From positions 3,162,001 to 3,226,000 of the forward strand of contig CP086683.1 in NCBI GenBank assembly GCA_030544685.1: 64,000 nt of DNA, read 5' to 3'. Positions 37,457 to 46,483 of the stretch are shown one piece after another. Source of the stretch: Pseudomonas sp. B21_DOA. GTDB lineage: Bacteria > Pseudomonadota > Gammaproteobacteria > Pseudomonadales > Pseudomonadaceae. The notes under the pieces are model-generated. The model had not been told where the DNA came from and did not search any database. It worked only from the letters and a program-made list of their open reading frames with translations. Every line of letters begins with the position of its first letter. The stretch's first letter is position 1. The position numbers were made by a program, and so were the translations under genes.

Positions 37457-37876
37457 CTAAAAATTAGACGCTTGGGAAATAGTCGCTTCGATAGGATTCC
37501 ACTTATGCGGCAGAAGCTCGGCGATCTCACTCGCCCGTTGCGTCGGCAGGCGTGTAAGAACATCCTTGAGGTATGCATACGGATCATGCCCATTGAACCG
37601 CGCAGACTGGATCAAACTCATGATCGCTGCGGCACGTTTACCACTGCGTAGCGAGCCTGCGAACCACCAATTCGAGCGGCCAAGAGCCCACGGCCGAATC
37701 TGATTCTCGCACCAATTGTTATCGATGGGCACAGCACCGTCATTCCATTTCTGGACGAGGTTGGCATTGAGGTTGTGGGTCAAGGCGACATTGGCAATTG
37801 AGGTGTCAGCCTGCGCACACTCGGCGATGACCTGGGGCTTAAATGACTTGGAATAGGAACGGCGTTCTTGTGGCAT
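37457..37876 (-). pseudogene. IS66 remnant: fused ends of two transposase genes
   Basis: The first 35 residues (MPQERRSYSKSFKPQVIAEC, then ALTHNLNANLVQKW) are the start of the small IS66 OrfA/TnpA. The rest (VPIDNNWCENQIRPWALGRSNWWFAG, FNGHDPYAYLKDVLTRLP) is the C terminus of the large IS66 transposase. Everything between is missing, so a deletion of about 2 kb joined the two genes in frame. The product cannot transpose. Confidence 0.8.
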
Positions 37877-37901
37877 GGGCGTCCGCTTAAAAAGGCTAAA
37901 A

Positions 37902-37933
37902 ATGGTGTCCACTTAAATTTAGGTGGACACCAT
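37902..37933. repeat. perfect 11-base inverted repeat at the IS66 remnant edge
   Basis: atggtgtccac (37902-37912) and gtggacaccat (37923-37933) are exact complements around ttaaatttag. It marks the outer end of the IS66 remnant and touches the truncated effector copy. It may be the element's terminal repeat or a target site. Confidence 0.65.
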
Positions 37934-37973
37934 CGCCTTAAGCGATGGCATCAGGAAGGTGTGTTGCCCGGAC

Positions 37974-38252
37974 GGTTACCTTGCACCCGGCCTGGGCACC
38001 GGCGAAGACTTCAAACTTCGCCAGTTCGCCGGATTTTTCGGCCATGTCGACGCCGACCAGGCTGGTGTAGCCGGTTTTTTGATCCAGGGTCAAATCGCGC
38101 GACAGCATGAGGCTTGCGTCAGCGAAGCCCCAAGCCTTGGCTTGAAGATCCAATGACATTTTGCCGAAGTTGACACTGCGTACGCTGCCGTCGTGGGCCT
38201 TGTATTTCGCTATCCAGGGATCAGCCGTTGCCCGTTAAGGGAACTCGACTTT
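37974..38252 (-). pseudogene. truncated second copy of the T6SS effector (internal fragment)
   Basis: About 280 bases closely match the effector gene at roughly 40288-40566. The minus strand reads ADPWIAKYKAHDGSVRSVNF, then AKAWGFADASLMLSRDLTLD and GVDMAEKSGELAKFEVF, each nearly the same as the intact copy. The codon AAA in PKRA has become TAA here, and both ends are cut, the downstream one next to the IS66 remnant. This is real decay, not a run-length error. Confidence 0.8.
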
Positions 38253-38349
38253 CTGCAAGTTTTAAGGTCGGCGATCTTCAGTCCTTATAACTTTTTAAAC
38301 AAGTTTTGACTATGCTGAACTAGAGTTGAGACTAATGCCATGTGAGAAC
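38253..38349. other. gap between effector fragment and immunity gene
   Basis: Ninety-seven AT-rich bases downstream of the Sel1-repeat gene. The effector similarity stops here. No hairpin with a T-run was seen. Confidence 0.4.
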
Positions 38350-39317
38350 TCAATAACCATAAACGGGAACAAAATAAGAAAGTGGTGGGCGTGTTTTCTT
38401 CCATTCTTCCGCAAATAGAAGACCTTGCTTGATGTCTTCTTTGGTCATTTTTTCAGTGATTTTTGGGAGCATTCTTTCGCCGTCTTCAGCTGCTGTCCCG
38501 CCACCCTCGAATTTAGACAACAGATAGGCTAGTCCATAAGCCTCAATCAAGTTTTTTGGGTAGTCTAGATCGTTTGGTATATGGGCTACGCTGAGGGCGT
38601 AATTACCAACCGCGCTGACGTATCCGCCTTCGGCCGATTTTTTTAGCCAATAAGCAACTTCTTCTTTCCTCCCTCCATGTTCAAATAAATAATTGGCATA
38701 AAAATACATTGCTTTGGGGTATCCACCTTCAGCTGACGCTTTGTACCACTTTTGAATGGTTTTTTCGCGGCTACCCGGAACGATGAACCATCCTTCCCCA
38801 TCTTCGTAGATTCCTGCGAGTGTATTCTGTGCTAGATGATCACCTGCCTCCGCTGCCATTTCTAACCAACTGAATCCTTGTTTGGTTATGAATAAAACGG
38901 TCATTGCTTCAGTGTCATTGTTTTTAGCTCGTTCCTGAGCTAGTTGTATTGCTTGTTCTCGCCATTCGTCTGCACTCTTACCACCGCAGCTTTTCATTTC
39001 ATTACAGATATCACTCTTACTGCTTAGTCTTAGCATCGCGTAAAGGTTGCCCTGTTGCGCAGCTGCTTCATACCATTTTCTTGCTTCATCAGTTGTGTAT
39101 CGGTTGCTCAGCCGAATCGCCTCTGCCAAGTAATATTGGGCTGTCTCGTCACCCGCAATAGCAGCACTTTCCAGTAAAGGTTGAGAGTCGTACCAGTCGC
39201 TTTGCTGATACAAAATTAGTCCTCTCTCTTTTTCGACTGCTGTTCTTGTGTTAGTTGTGCAGAAGCTGAGTAGGGAAAAAGGACGAATAGAAATAAGCAT
39301 AATACGATTTTAATCAA
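38350..39317 (-). CDS. Sel1-repeat periplasmic protein, putative T6SS immunity protein (frameshifted)
   Basis: The true N terminus is read from TTG 39315-39317: IKIVLCLFLFVLFPYSASA, a signal peptide, then QLTQEQQSK. One added A in the A5 run (plus-strand T5 at 39229-39233) joins it to the long frame, 322 residues. At least four Sel1-like repeats are visible (DETAQYYLAEAI, GNLYAMLRL, GDHLAQNTLAGIYEDG, GYPKAMYFYANYL, GYVSAVGNYAL). The start overlaps the end of the effector gene by 8 bases. Sel1-repeat immunity proteins are known for Tle5-type effectors; here the role is inferred from position. Confidence 0.72.
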
Positions 39318-42313
39318 TGTTAGGTCCCTTATAGCTTGCTTTTGTATCTTGGATTGGAGCGAAAGCCGGGCCCTTATAGATGGTGTTGTACTCACAGTGT
39401 CCAGTTAGTCGGGCGCCCAACCTTGCTACATGCTCGCGATAAATTCTTCTTGATTCGTTACTGGTCTTATCCAGAGCCTTAACTCGTTCAGCCATAAATG
39501 AATCGAGCTTGAATTTGTTTTTACAATATGTAAGCCCGGCTTGCGGTGATCGCAATCCATCCCGATTCATACGTATAATTGCCTCTTCGAACTGCAGAGT
39601 AGCGTTAGGGTTGGATGATATCCACCCTAAACACCGTTCGATCGCTCTCTGCTGTAGTTGATATGCCTCGTCTTCCTTGACGCTTTTATTGTCTTGGTCT
39701 TCTTCTATTGAAAAAGATTCAGGAGATGAGCTAAGGGTCAATAGCAACGGTCCAAGTGCCTGTGGCTGCAAGTTACACACCCATTCCTGCATCTCTTTCT
39801 GTTTTTTGTCGGTGACGATTGAGTAAGCAATCAATCCCCCACGCCCCCCTCAGTCAGCGCATCAAATATCCCTTTAACAATGGCATATCCACGCACATAG
39901 GCAAACGCCACATCGATACCAGTGGCGCCTAGGAAGCTCAGCTTTTGCAGATAGTCCATGGCTTCCCCATCGACCCACTCAAGATCCTTGTATTGGTTCG
40001 CGGCCATTTCCTGTCGCACCAGTTCCGTCAAGGCCACGATGCTGTCGTAGCCGACTTCAAAGGTCAAATACCCTTTGACGCCTGCGCCCCAGACCAGCGC
40101 GCCCTTGATCGATAACAGCAGTAGGCCGTTTTGCATCCGCAGGTGCATGTCGCCGTTGTAGCCGGCGCCGATGGCTACGGCCGCTTCAACTTCCAGTTTG
40201 GCCAAAGGGCGCCACTGGTTGGCTGAAATACGATTTGGCACGGGAGCAGGAGGGAGGACGCTTGGGGAGGGCACCAGAACAGTTTGCCGGTTACCTTGCA
40301 CCCGGCCTGGGCACCGGCGAAGACTTCAAACTTCGCCAGTTCGCCAGATTTTTCGGCCATGTCGACGCCGACGAGGCTGGTGTAGCCGGTTTTTTGATCC
40401 AGGGTCAAATCGCGCGACAGCATGAGGCTTGCGCCAGCGAATCCCCAAGCCTTGGCTTCCAGATCCAGAGACAGTTTGCCGAAGTTGACGCTGCGCACGC
40501 TGCCGTCATGAGCCTGGTATTTTGCGATCCAAGGATCAGCCTTTGCCCGTTTAGGAAGCTCGACTTTGAGCAAGCTGACTTCGCCTCGCCACGCTGTGAC
40601 ATCCAGTGCAACTTCTACGTTGGCAATCTGAGGGGAACCACTTTTAAGAGTGGGGCCTTCCATTTTGACTTCGGACAGCAAGTTGGCGCTTTCCGGAAGT
40701 AAGCATCGAACGAGTTGGGCCTGGGGGCTGTTGTCGAACAGCATGAGATTGCGCAGCTGTTTATCTTCGAAAACCATGGCTTTCAGATTTTCGCCCCAGG
40801 TTTGGCGTTTGGCTTCGGCTTTCAGGCTTTCGACTTTGTAGCCTTTGGCTTCCAGCGCCGCGAAGAACTTATCAGGCACAAACAGTCCATTTTCATCGAA
40901 CCATGGTCCCTTTTCATCGAATTGGAGCGCGCCTTCCTGTTCCAGCCAATCGCTGAATACCCGATCGTCATCGGCCTCTTTGGCAATCGATTTTGGCAGG
41001 CTGGTCGCAAGCTCCTTGAGCTGGCCTTGGAATGCGTTACCACTGATTTGTGCCAGATGTTTCAGGCTGATGTGGTTGAGTATCGTTGTTGACGAGGCGC
41101 TACTGAGTTCGCGCAGAGGTATGTTGGTTTTGGCCAGACGTTCGATCGGCTTTGGCTTGTAGCTTTCCGGTTCCCACATGAACAGGCGGGGTGGCTTGAG
41201 CCCACGTACACGCGCCTCTGCAGTGATCTGGATTCGCTCTGCCTCGTTATTCAGGTCGTACCACTGCTTTTGCAAACTGACGAACAGAACGCCGGGCGGT
41301 GCGGATTTGCCGCCAGTGGCCGACACCCATTGAGAGTAACGCTCCTCGATTTTTTCTCGAGCTCATCGCGTTTGTTGGTCAGCTCGATAAACGCCTGAAA
41401 ATCCTCGGTACCGGCGTACTGGTCATCGGGACTCAGCGCAAACTCGGGAACTGCAATCCCGCACTCGGCAAGCTCCACGATCGCATTGATGTACTTGGAC
41501 ATCAGGTCTTTCAACGCCAGGATGTTGAGCTGAACACCCCTTAGTTTTTTTCGTCGATCTCGCCGGTTTCGATCAGCTTTTTGTGAAGCGCCTTGTACTC
41601 TTTCAGGTGTTCCCAAGCCGAAGCGATCTTGCCGGTGCCAGGGTCAAACATTTTGTAGCCGTGGGCTTTCGCCTTGTCGCGTTCTTCAATGTATTTGTCA
41701 ATTGCATCACGCGCCTTCAAGGCACGCGGGGTGTAAAGAACGCCGTTTTCCCGTTTGTACCCCAGTGTCTTTGCTTTCGCATCGGAAACTTTTTCCAAGG
41801 TTTGCATGTTCTGCTGATTTGTCTCGATGCGTTTTCCGGCATGGAACATCTCACGTTCGGCATGCATTACCGCGTCGCTATCACCTTTGGCCTTCGCCGC
41901 TTCCCAATCCTTGCGGCACTGTGCTTTTTTGCAGTGTCCTCGGGGATTGCCGCTTTCGACTCCACATAACTGGTGTGTTGCTCACCTTCTAGAAAAGCTT
42001 CCGGACCCGGAGTGAGGAAGTAGTCCATCAACCCTGCATCGGCGATGTTGCTCATGCGCGCGGCTTTATCCGTGTCTACGGTCTTCTGCTTGAGCAGGCT
42101 GACGCTTTCCTTGAGTTTCTCGGACGTGCGCTTGGGCAACAGCCAGAAACGGCGCTGACCGGTAACGTAGATGATGTCTTCATAGCTGCTGCTGCAGCCC
42201 GGCTTCTTGTCTTTGCAGAACGTTTCCGCATCGGCAGTCTTTTTTGGCGGATCGGCCGGAATGACGACAGGCGGCTGTTCGGATAGGGATGTTTGTTCGG
42301 ACGTACCTGTCAT
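39310..42313 (-). CDS. T6SS cargo effector candidate, DUF4123-delivered (five frameshifts)
   Basis: Five overlapping frames form one protein of about 1002 residues when one base is added at each of five runs: T6 41925-41930, T7 41545-41551, T6 41350-41355, G4 40264-40267 and C5 39836-39840. Each repair restores sensible sequence (KKAQCRKDWEAAKAKGD, DEKKLRGVQLNILAL, LEKKIEERYSQWVSATGG, WCPPPSVLPPAPVPNR, GGVGGLIAYSIV). The N terminus has SSSYEDIIYVTGQRRFWLLP; the C-terminal third has glycine-rich beta-like parts and a conserved FEEAIIRMNRDGLRSPQAGL. No catalytic motif is recognised. It starts one base after the DUF4123 gene and has its candidate immunity gene overlapping its end, so it is most likely a VgrG-loaded toxin acting in the periplasm or membrane. 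Confidence 0.7.
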
Positions 42314-42314
42314 C

Positions 42315-43139
42315 TCAGACTTCCATTCGTTGTACTTTCTCGAATGCTGGCATGTCGCTGCTCAGCAAGTTCATGACGTCAGTGCGCGCCTGCAACGGAC
42401 CTTGGTTTAGATTCGGCAGCAGGCGCTCAAGATGACGTCCTTCTGCAATGCCGTGGTTCACCAGCAGTTGCAAATTATCGGCCACGCCAGACAGCTGCGA
42501 GTCCGATAAGCCTACAGCGGACTCGGCGTTCCGCAGCCGAATCCAATACCACCAGCGGATTTCATCGAACGCTATCAGCGTGTTGATCTTTAGTTGCAAC
42601 GGATATTTTTGTTCGCCATTAGAGGCATCAACTTTTTCTCTTTGTTCCCAAACACGCCATTGTTGATCATCGCTGTGGGCGGGCGGGGTATATACGATGT
42701 CCCAAGGGCCGAACAGAGGTCGGGCGGGTACCGTCAGCGCCAGCGCGCTCCAGAACGCCGGGTCGTAGTAGCGAGCTAGCGAGTCACCATGAGCCGGGTC
42801 GTTCATGCGCAGGAGGCGACGAGCATGCAAGAGCGCGGTCTCCGGTTTTTCACACGATGTGAGCAGAATACCGGCGCGGTTGTCGCGGCATAGCTCAAGG
42901 GCTTGGGCGGCGGCAGGACTTCCCGCTATCAGCTGTATCCAGATCGGACTGACATCATTCATTTCGGCAAACGGCGTGTCCTGAAACAACTTTTCAACAC
43001 CCGTCAACCCGGACTGTTGGTAAAGCTTTTCCAGAGCCCGAGGCTGGCGAACGCTGTCGATGATGCCGTACAGGGTGCGGTTTCCAGTGGTGCCCAATGG
43101 CGTCGTGGCCACGGTTTTTCCAGGAAATGACTTAGCCAT
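42315..43139 (-). CDS. DUF4123 domain-containing T6SS adaptor/chaperone
   Basis: A 274-residue protein with [20 protein letters not shown] at the start and [21 protein letters not shown] in the middle, typical of DUF4123 (Tap/TEC). These proteins bind a cargo effector and load it on the VgrG tip. It overlaps the end of vgrG and is followed after one base by the effector. ATG 43137-43139 is used. An ATG at 43144-43146 in another frame begins [14 protein letters not shown], which may be the real N terminus if one base is missing near 43110. Confidence 0.82.
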   Translation of the reverse strand: MAKSFPGKTVATTPLGTTGNRTLYGIIDSVRQPRALEKLYQQSGLTGVEKLFQDTPFAEMNDVSPIWIQLIAGSPAAAQALELCRDNRAGILLTSCEKPETALLHARRLLRMNDPAHGDSLARYYDPAFWSALALTVPARPLFGPWDIVYTPPAHSDDQQWRVWEQREKVDASNGEQKYPLQLKINTLIAFDEIRWWYWIRLRNAESAVGLSDSQLSGVADNLQLLVNHGIAEGRHLERLLPNLNQGPLQARTDVMNLLSSDMPAFEKVQRMEV

Positions 43140-45209
43140 TCAGACATGGGCAAACCTCACGCGAGCAAGCGCCATTAGCTTGCTTTCCACAAATCGGAAC
43201 AAGGGGAAGGCCTTGAATGCTTTTTCGTACAAACGGGTTCGCCATAGGTGGCACTGTTACCTGCCCCGCCTTATCCGCATCAGCCTGTTTTAAAGGCCCC
43301 GGCATCAACGGCGCAGCACCGGTCCCACTCCCCGGACTACCCCCGGAGTTCATGTTGATCACCGGCCCGCTCAGGGTCACGCCGCCAGCGTCGATCTTGA
43401 TAAAACTGCCACCGCCGACCAGCGTGAGTTCGGCGCCGGCTTCCATGACCACTTTCATGCCGCTGCTCAGGTGGATTTCCTGGCCTGCGTCGATGAACTG
43501 GCCGGTGCCGATCTTGATGTGCTGATTCACGCCGACGGTGAGGTGGTCGTTGGCGCGGGTTTCGACTTTGCGGTCGGCGTAGACGGTGTGGTGTTCTTCG
43601 GCCTTGAACTCGGTGTAGCTGTTTTGCTCGACGGTGTCGTGGCGTTCGTTGCCGACGCGGATTTTCTGGTCGTGCTCGATGTTCTCGTCCCAGTCGCGCT
43701 GGGCGTGCAGGTAGATCTGTTCCTGACCTTTCTTGTCTTCGATGCGCAGTTCGTTGTAACCACCGCCGCCCATCGAGCTCAGGGTCTTGAAGGTGCTGCG
43801 GGTCTTGTTGGCCGGCAGGGCGTACGGGACGGTGTTTTCCTTGTGGTACAGGCAGCCGCTGATCAGCGGTTGATCGGGGTCGCCTTCAAGGAAGGTGACG
43901 AGCACTTCCATGCCGATGCGCGGGATGGCGATGCCGCCGTATTGGGCGCCGGCCCAGGCGCTGGAGACGCGCAGCCAGCAACTGGTCTTGTCGTCGGCCT
44001 GACCTTCGCGGTCCCAATGGAACTGGACTTTGACCCGGCCGTATTCGTCGCAGTGGATTTCTTCGCCTTTCGGGCCGGTGACTACTGCGCTCTGGCTGCC
44101 GAGGATGCGCGGTTTCGGGTGGCGTAGCGGCGGGCGATTGGGTACGTCCACGGCGTGGCCTGGAAGCGGTTGCGGTAGCCCTGGTGGAAATCGTCTTTCA
44201 GCGCGGTGGTGTCGCTGGTCACCGACTCCTCGAGCACTTGCGGCTGCTTGCCTTCATGCAGGACTTCGGTGAGCAGCCAGAGGTCGTTCCACTTGGCTTT
44301 CGGGTGTTCGGTCAGGGCGAGGAAATGGCCGCTGACCAGCAGTGGCTGATCACTCTTGCCTTCGGCCAATTGGAAGTCGCTGCGATGACGTTCGAGGGCG
44401 CGTTTGGCCAAGTGCTTGCCGCGCTCGCGGTCGATGAAACGGCCCGGGTAATCGTAGTCTTCGAGGTCGGGCAGGGCGTCGCCACGGTTTTCGCTTTCCA
44501 GGGTCAGACGCGGTTTTTCGAAATCGTAATCGCGGCGGGTGGTGCGGCTGGTGCGGGTTTCCAAGCGCAGGTCGAAACGCTTGATCACCGGGTTGCTGGC
44601 GACCATGCCGGAGTCTTGCTGATAGGGCACTGGGGCCAGTTTCGGGAACACCGTCTGGTCGTCGCCGAACACCAGCTTGTGCGCGTTGGCGCTGTGCTGG
44701 AAGTGGAAGTGAATGCCTTCTTCTTCGCACAGGCGCTGGATGAAATGCAGGTCCGACTCGTCGTATTGCACGCAGTAGATGCGTTCGGGATAGATCGAGC
44801 CGGTCTTGAATTCGTAGGCGTTGCTTTGGATGCCGTGCTCTTCCAGCACCTGGCCGATGATTTTCGGCACGCTGAGGTTCTGGAAGATGCGCTGGTTGAT
44901 GCGGTGCGCCAGATACGCCAGTTGTGGGCGCAGCGTCACCGAATAACGCGTCAGACGCTTGCCGGAATCGCCTTGCGCGGCGCGGTAGATCTGCCCATGG
45001 ATGCCGCTGCCGTCAGGCGACAGCTGCAGAAAGGCCGGTTTGTGCAGCAGGGTTTCAAGGTCCAGCGACGGCTGCTCACTGACCAGCTCCACCTCAAAGA
45101 CAAAAGGCTGGCTGATGGCTTCCCGGCCTTGCAGGGTGAATACCTGAAAATCAGCGGAAAGCCCTTCGATGGTCAGGGCAAAGTGGGTTTCATTGGCCGG
45201 CGCGAACAT
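43132..45209 (-). CDS. vgrG: T6SS spike protein VgrG (frameshifted)
   Basis: A 692-residue VgrG after one base is added at the CC pair 44148-44149 (ATPW then [14 protein letters not shown]). The gp27-like part starts [16 protein letters not shown] and has [18 protein letters not shown]; the gp5-like part has [27 protein letters not shown] and [11 protein letters not shown]. The needle repeats follow ([20 protein letters not shown]), ending in a Cys-rich tail [22 protein letters not shown] shorter than a full effector domain. It forms the tip of the Hcp tube and delivers the cargo encoded downstream. ATG 45207-45209 fits VgrG homologues; the open frame before it has no similarity. Confidence 0.9.
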
Positions 45210-45296
45210 CCCTTGTTCCTCGTGCTGTACAGCGGCGCTCGTCGACGGCCGCAAAAAGCGGCTCAACGTACGCGAAATTCTGGAGGGGCGTAAACA

Positions 45297-45321
45297 ACAT
45301 CGACCAGCAGAGCTGGCCGAT
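45297..45321 (-). promoter_or_regulatory. hairpin between hcp and vgrG
   Basis: On the minus strand atcggccagc and gctggtcgat pair (9 of 10) over tct. There is no long T tail, so it is not a typical terminator. It could stabilise the hcp part of the transcript so that more Hcp than VgrG is made. Confidence 0.4.
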
Positions 45322-45342
45322 GCGTGTAACGGTCAGCCGTAA

Positions 45343-45858
45343 TTAAACGACTGGAGCACGCCAGTCATCGGAACCCGAAGTACCGGATACTTCGTGGGTC
45401 CAGGTGATTTTGCGGTAGGTGAACTGCACTTCTTCCAGGTGGGTGAAGTGCGCGTTGCCTGGATCCTGGCAGTTGTGCATTTTGTTGTTGATGGCGACGA
45501 TGATCGCGTCTTCCAGTTTGGTGGTGTAGTAGTGCTCTTGGGTGCCTTGGGCCGAAGTGCGGTACCACTGGATAACGATTTCGCTCATGCGCTCGCCGGA
45601 AGTCAGTGCTGCTTGCAGCAGTGGCGAAGCCTTGTCGTAGACCTTGGTGATCACAACTGGCTTGTGAACGCGCTGACCGGTTGGCTGACCGGATTGCGGG
45701 TCACGCGGGATGATCACGTCGTGGGTGAAAGCCTGAACCATGACCTGGTCTTCGTGGCCTTCCTGGTAGGTGTTGCCAACGGAGTCGGCGGTGAAAGCGC
45801 CGGCAGTGATCAGGCCTTGTTTTTCGCCGGTAACCGACATGTACGCTGGTGTTGCCAT
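45343..45858 (-). CDS. hcp: T6SS tube protein Hcp
   Basis: A 171-residue Hcp1-family protein: MATPAYMSVTGEKQGLITAG, HEDQVMVQAFTHDVIIPRDPQSGQPTGQR, then KPVVITKVYDKASPLLQAAL and EIVIQWYRTSAQGTQEHYYTTKLEDAIIV. Hcp hexamers stack into the inner tube of the T6SS. AAGGAGAG lies upstream of the ATG. No structural T6SS genes (tssB-M) are in the window, so this is an orphan hcp-vgrG cluster that uses a system encoded elsewhere. Confidence 0.95.
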   Translation of the reverse strand: MATPAYMSVTGEKQGLITAGAFTADSVGNTYQEGHEDQVMVQAFTHDVIIPRDPQSGQPTGQRVHKPVVITKVYDKASPLLQAALTSGERMSEIVIQWYRTSAQGTQEHYYTTKLEDAIIVAINNKMHNCQDPGNAHFTHLEEVQFTYRKITWTHEVSGTSGSDDWRAPVV

Positions 45859-45927
45859 GGGGTGCTCTCCTTGCGGATAAAGTTAGGGTGCCCGGAGGCG
45901 AAATCGCCCGGTGGGTGGCTGAGAGTT

Positions 45928-45943
45928 ATCAAGGAGCGTGCCA
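45928..45943 (-). promoter_or_regulatory. candidate sigma-54 promoter of hcp
   Basis: The minus strand reads TGGCACGCTCCTTGAT, which matches the sigma-54 consensus TGGCACG-N4-TTGCW except GC -> GA in the -12 box. It lies 70 bases upstream of the hcp ATG, giving a leader of about 60 bases. Sigma-54 with VasH/Sfa-type activators is known to drive hcp-vgrG operons in other proteobacteria. Confidence 0.55.
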
Positions 45944-46028
45944 GGTTTTGCGCGGTGCCCGGGTGGCGGGGGCGGCGCGATGGTTGGTCATCATTCGCGG
46001 CGATTTTCACCGCGATAACCGGGAGAAA

Positions 46029-46070
46029 GTGCGCAAGAAGTTGCGCAGTACTGCGCAACTTCTTGCGCAC
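46029..46070. promoter_or_regulatory. perfect 42-base palindrome, two TGCGCAA-N4-TTGCGCA boxes
   Basis: The left half, gtgcgcaagaagttgcgca followed by gt, and the right half are exact complements. Each half contains the smaller dyad tgcgcaa-N4-ttgcgca. It lies about 110-150 bases upstream of the presumed hcp transcription start, where activators of sigma-54 promoters bind. A hairpin in RNA is the other reading. Confidence 0.6.
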
Positions 46071-46130
46071 TTGGCTGCAGGGCTTGAATGGTGGGGGCTG
46101 CAGAGGATTTAACCCCTGAAATATTACGAC

Positions 46131-46156
46131 CTACTGCGCAACTTCTTGCGCAGTAG
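46131..46156. promoter_or_regulatory. third copy of the TGCGCAA-CTTC-TTGCGCA box
   Basis: ctactgcgcaa-cttc-ttgcgcagtag, a perfect 26-base dyad with the same core as the two boxes at 46029-46070. Distance to the presumed hcp start is about 220 bases. Confidence 0.6.
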
Positions 46157-46179
46157 GGGATTTGCCGGGACCGCGGTGT

Positions 46180-46476
46180 TGCCTTCGCGAGCAGGCTCGC
46201 TCCCACAGGGGAATTATGGGTTGCCCGAATTCGGGTTAAGCCGCAAAACCTGTGGGAGCGAGCCTGCTCGCGAAGGCGTCTGTTCAGGCAAAACATCAGC
46301 GACTGACACACCGCTTTCGCGAGCAAGCTCACTCCTACAAGGGATTTGTGGTTTGCCCGCAATCTGGAGCCCACCCCGGAATATGTGGGAGCGGGCTTGC
46401 TCGCGAAGGCGGCGGGTCAGGCAGAGCATGGGGTGACTGACACACCGCTATCGCGAGCAGGCTCACTCCTACAAGG
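46180..46476. repeat. array of five REP units
   Basis: REP units in alternating orientation near 46183, 46250, 46314, 46384 and 46449 (cgcgagcaggctcgctccca and its complement, with small changes), spaced 64-70 bases. It lies just downstream of the hglS gene. Confidence 0.82.
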
Positions 46477-46483
46477 GAAAACG

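Larger units (their letters stand above)
45859..46483. other. hcp upstream region: promoter, palindromes and REP array
   Basis: This 625-base gap holds the candidate sigma-54 promoter, two strong palindromes (46029-46070, 46131-46156) and an array of five REP units (46180-46476). No gene was found. Confidence 0.65.

Noticed and set aside
39310..42313. Five separate small genes downstream of the DUF4123 gene
   Set aside because: Their ends meet at homopolymers, only single-base additions are needed to join them, and the parts have no starts with ribosome sites of their own.
43144..45209. Two separate vgrG genes
   Set aside because: The first frame holds only the gp27-like part and the second only the gp5-like and needle parts; together they give the length of one usual VgrG.
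46180..46476. Regularly spaced repeats that look like a small CRISPR array
   Set aside because: The units alternate in orientation, are palindromic REP elements found all over the window, and have no cas genes nearby.
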